Assembly (NCBI RefSeq): GCF_003258595.1
Contig: NZ_QHHQ01000004.1
Coordinates: 703,541 to 767,540, forward strand
Origin: Acuticoccus sediminis
GTDB taxonomy: Bacteria; Pseudomonadota; Alphaproteobacteria; Rhizobiales; Amorphaceae
Length of the DNA stretch: 64,000 nt
Direction of reading: 5' to 3'
Below are positions 63,916 through 64,000 of the stretch, piece by piece (position 1 is the stretch's first letter; each line of letters opens with the position of its first letter). The notes beneath the pieces are model-generated. The model had not been told where the DNA came from. It saw only the letters and a list, made by a program, of their open reading frames with translations, and searched no databases. The translations under genes were made by a program, and so were the position numbers.

Positions 63916-64000
63916 ATGAGCGACCGCCCCGCCCGCATCGTCGTCCTCGACCGCGAGACGCTGCCGCCCGAGATCACGCTGCGCGACCCCTCGTTCGCGC
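63916..64000 (+). CDS. Probable D-2-hydroxyacid dehydrogenase, 5' end only
   Basis: Only the first 28 codons are in the window. They read SDRPARIVVLDRETLPPEITLRDP after the start Met, resembling the start of glycerate/hydroxypyruvate-type D-isomer 2-hydroxyacid dehydrogenases (IVVLDRxTL). GGAGG lies eight bases before the ATG. An alternative ATG at 63883 is in frame. It follows the lyase gene after a 39-base gap and is likely in the same operon. Confidence 0.5.
   Translation, partial: MSDRPARIVVLDRETLPPEITLRDPSFA

Overview
This is about 64 kb of very GC-rich (roughly 70 %) DNA with housekeeping gene order typical of Alphaproteobacteria. Evidence for this includes tRNA-Trp-secE-nusG-rplKAJL-rpoBC, lptFG-lptD-surA-rsmA, pepA-GST-holC, a two-subunit GlyS, KtrB/TrkH-like transport, TRAP transport and PQQ synthesis. 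Hyphomicrobiales or a marine relative is a reasonable guess, but species cannot be settled from sequence alone. The window is almost fully coding, and no insertion sequence, phage, CRISPR array or rRNA operon was seen.

Region 1 (1-9.0 kb): pqqABCDE on the minus strand, cut at the left edge inside pqqE. Divergent from it is a three-gene signalling operon: a NarL-type response regulator, a FIST-domain sensor and a hybrid PAS histidine kinase. This resembles the NosP/NahK(ErcS') type modules that sit near pqq/exa genes in pseudomonads. The intergenic region holds repeated palindromic half-sites. An RTX serralysin-like metalloprotease follows on the minus strand.

Region 2 (9-18.1 kb): secG and pyrG, a small secreted protein, a TrkH/KtrB-type cation channel, an M20 carbamoylase, an amidase-signature hydrolase, and a divergent LysR/SDR pair with a perfect palindromic operator between them.

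Region 3 (18.1-26.5 kb): an OmpA-family protein with an extraordinary 24-bp tandem repeat, then protease-glyS-cupin-lpdA on the minus strand, and a divergent GT4 glycosyltransferase followed by a 147-bp near-palindrome.

Region 4 (26.8-38 kb): pepA-GST-holC (minus), the LPS-export/outer-membrane assembly operon lptF-lptG-lptD-surA-like-rsmA (plus; pdxA is missing), a PhyH dioxygenase and a MarC protein.

Region 5 (38-51.4 kb): the transcription/translation supercluster on the minus strand, from tRNA-Trp to rpoC. Two small membrane-protein ORFs lie between rplA and rplJ, and a cluster of three perfect hairpins lies between rplL and rpoB.

Region 6 (51.4-64 kb): accessory metabolism. It holds a sulfotransferase, a PrpE-like phosphatase, a TetR regulator divergent from a PaoABC-like molybdenum aldehyde oxidoreductase, a TRAP transporter, a LacI regulator, an isocitrate-lyase-family lyase and the start of a 2-hydroxyacid dehydrogenase. 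Matching LacI-type palindromes upstream of the TRAP genes and between lacI and the lyase suggest one hydroxy/carboxylic-acid uptake and catabolism regulon.
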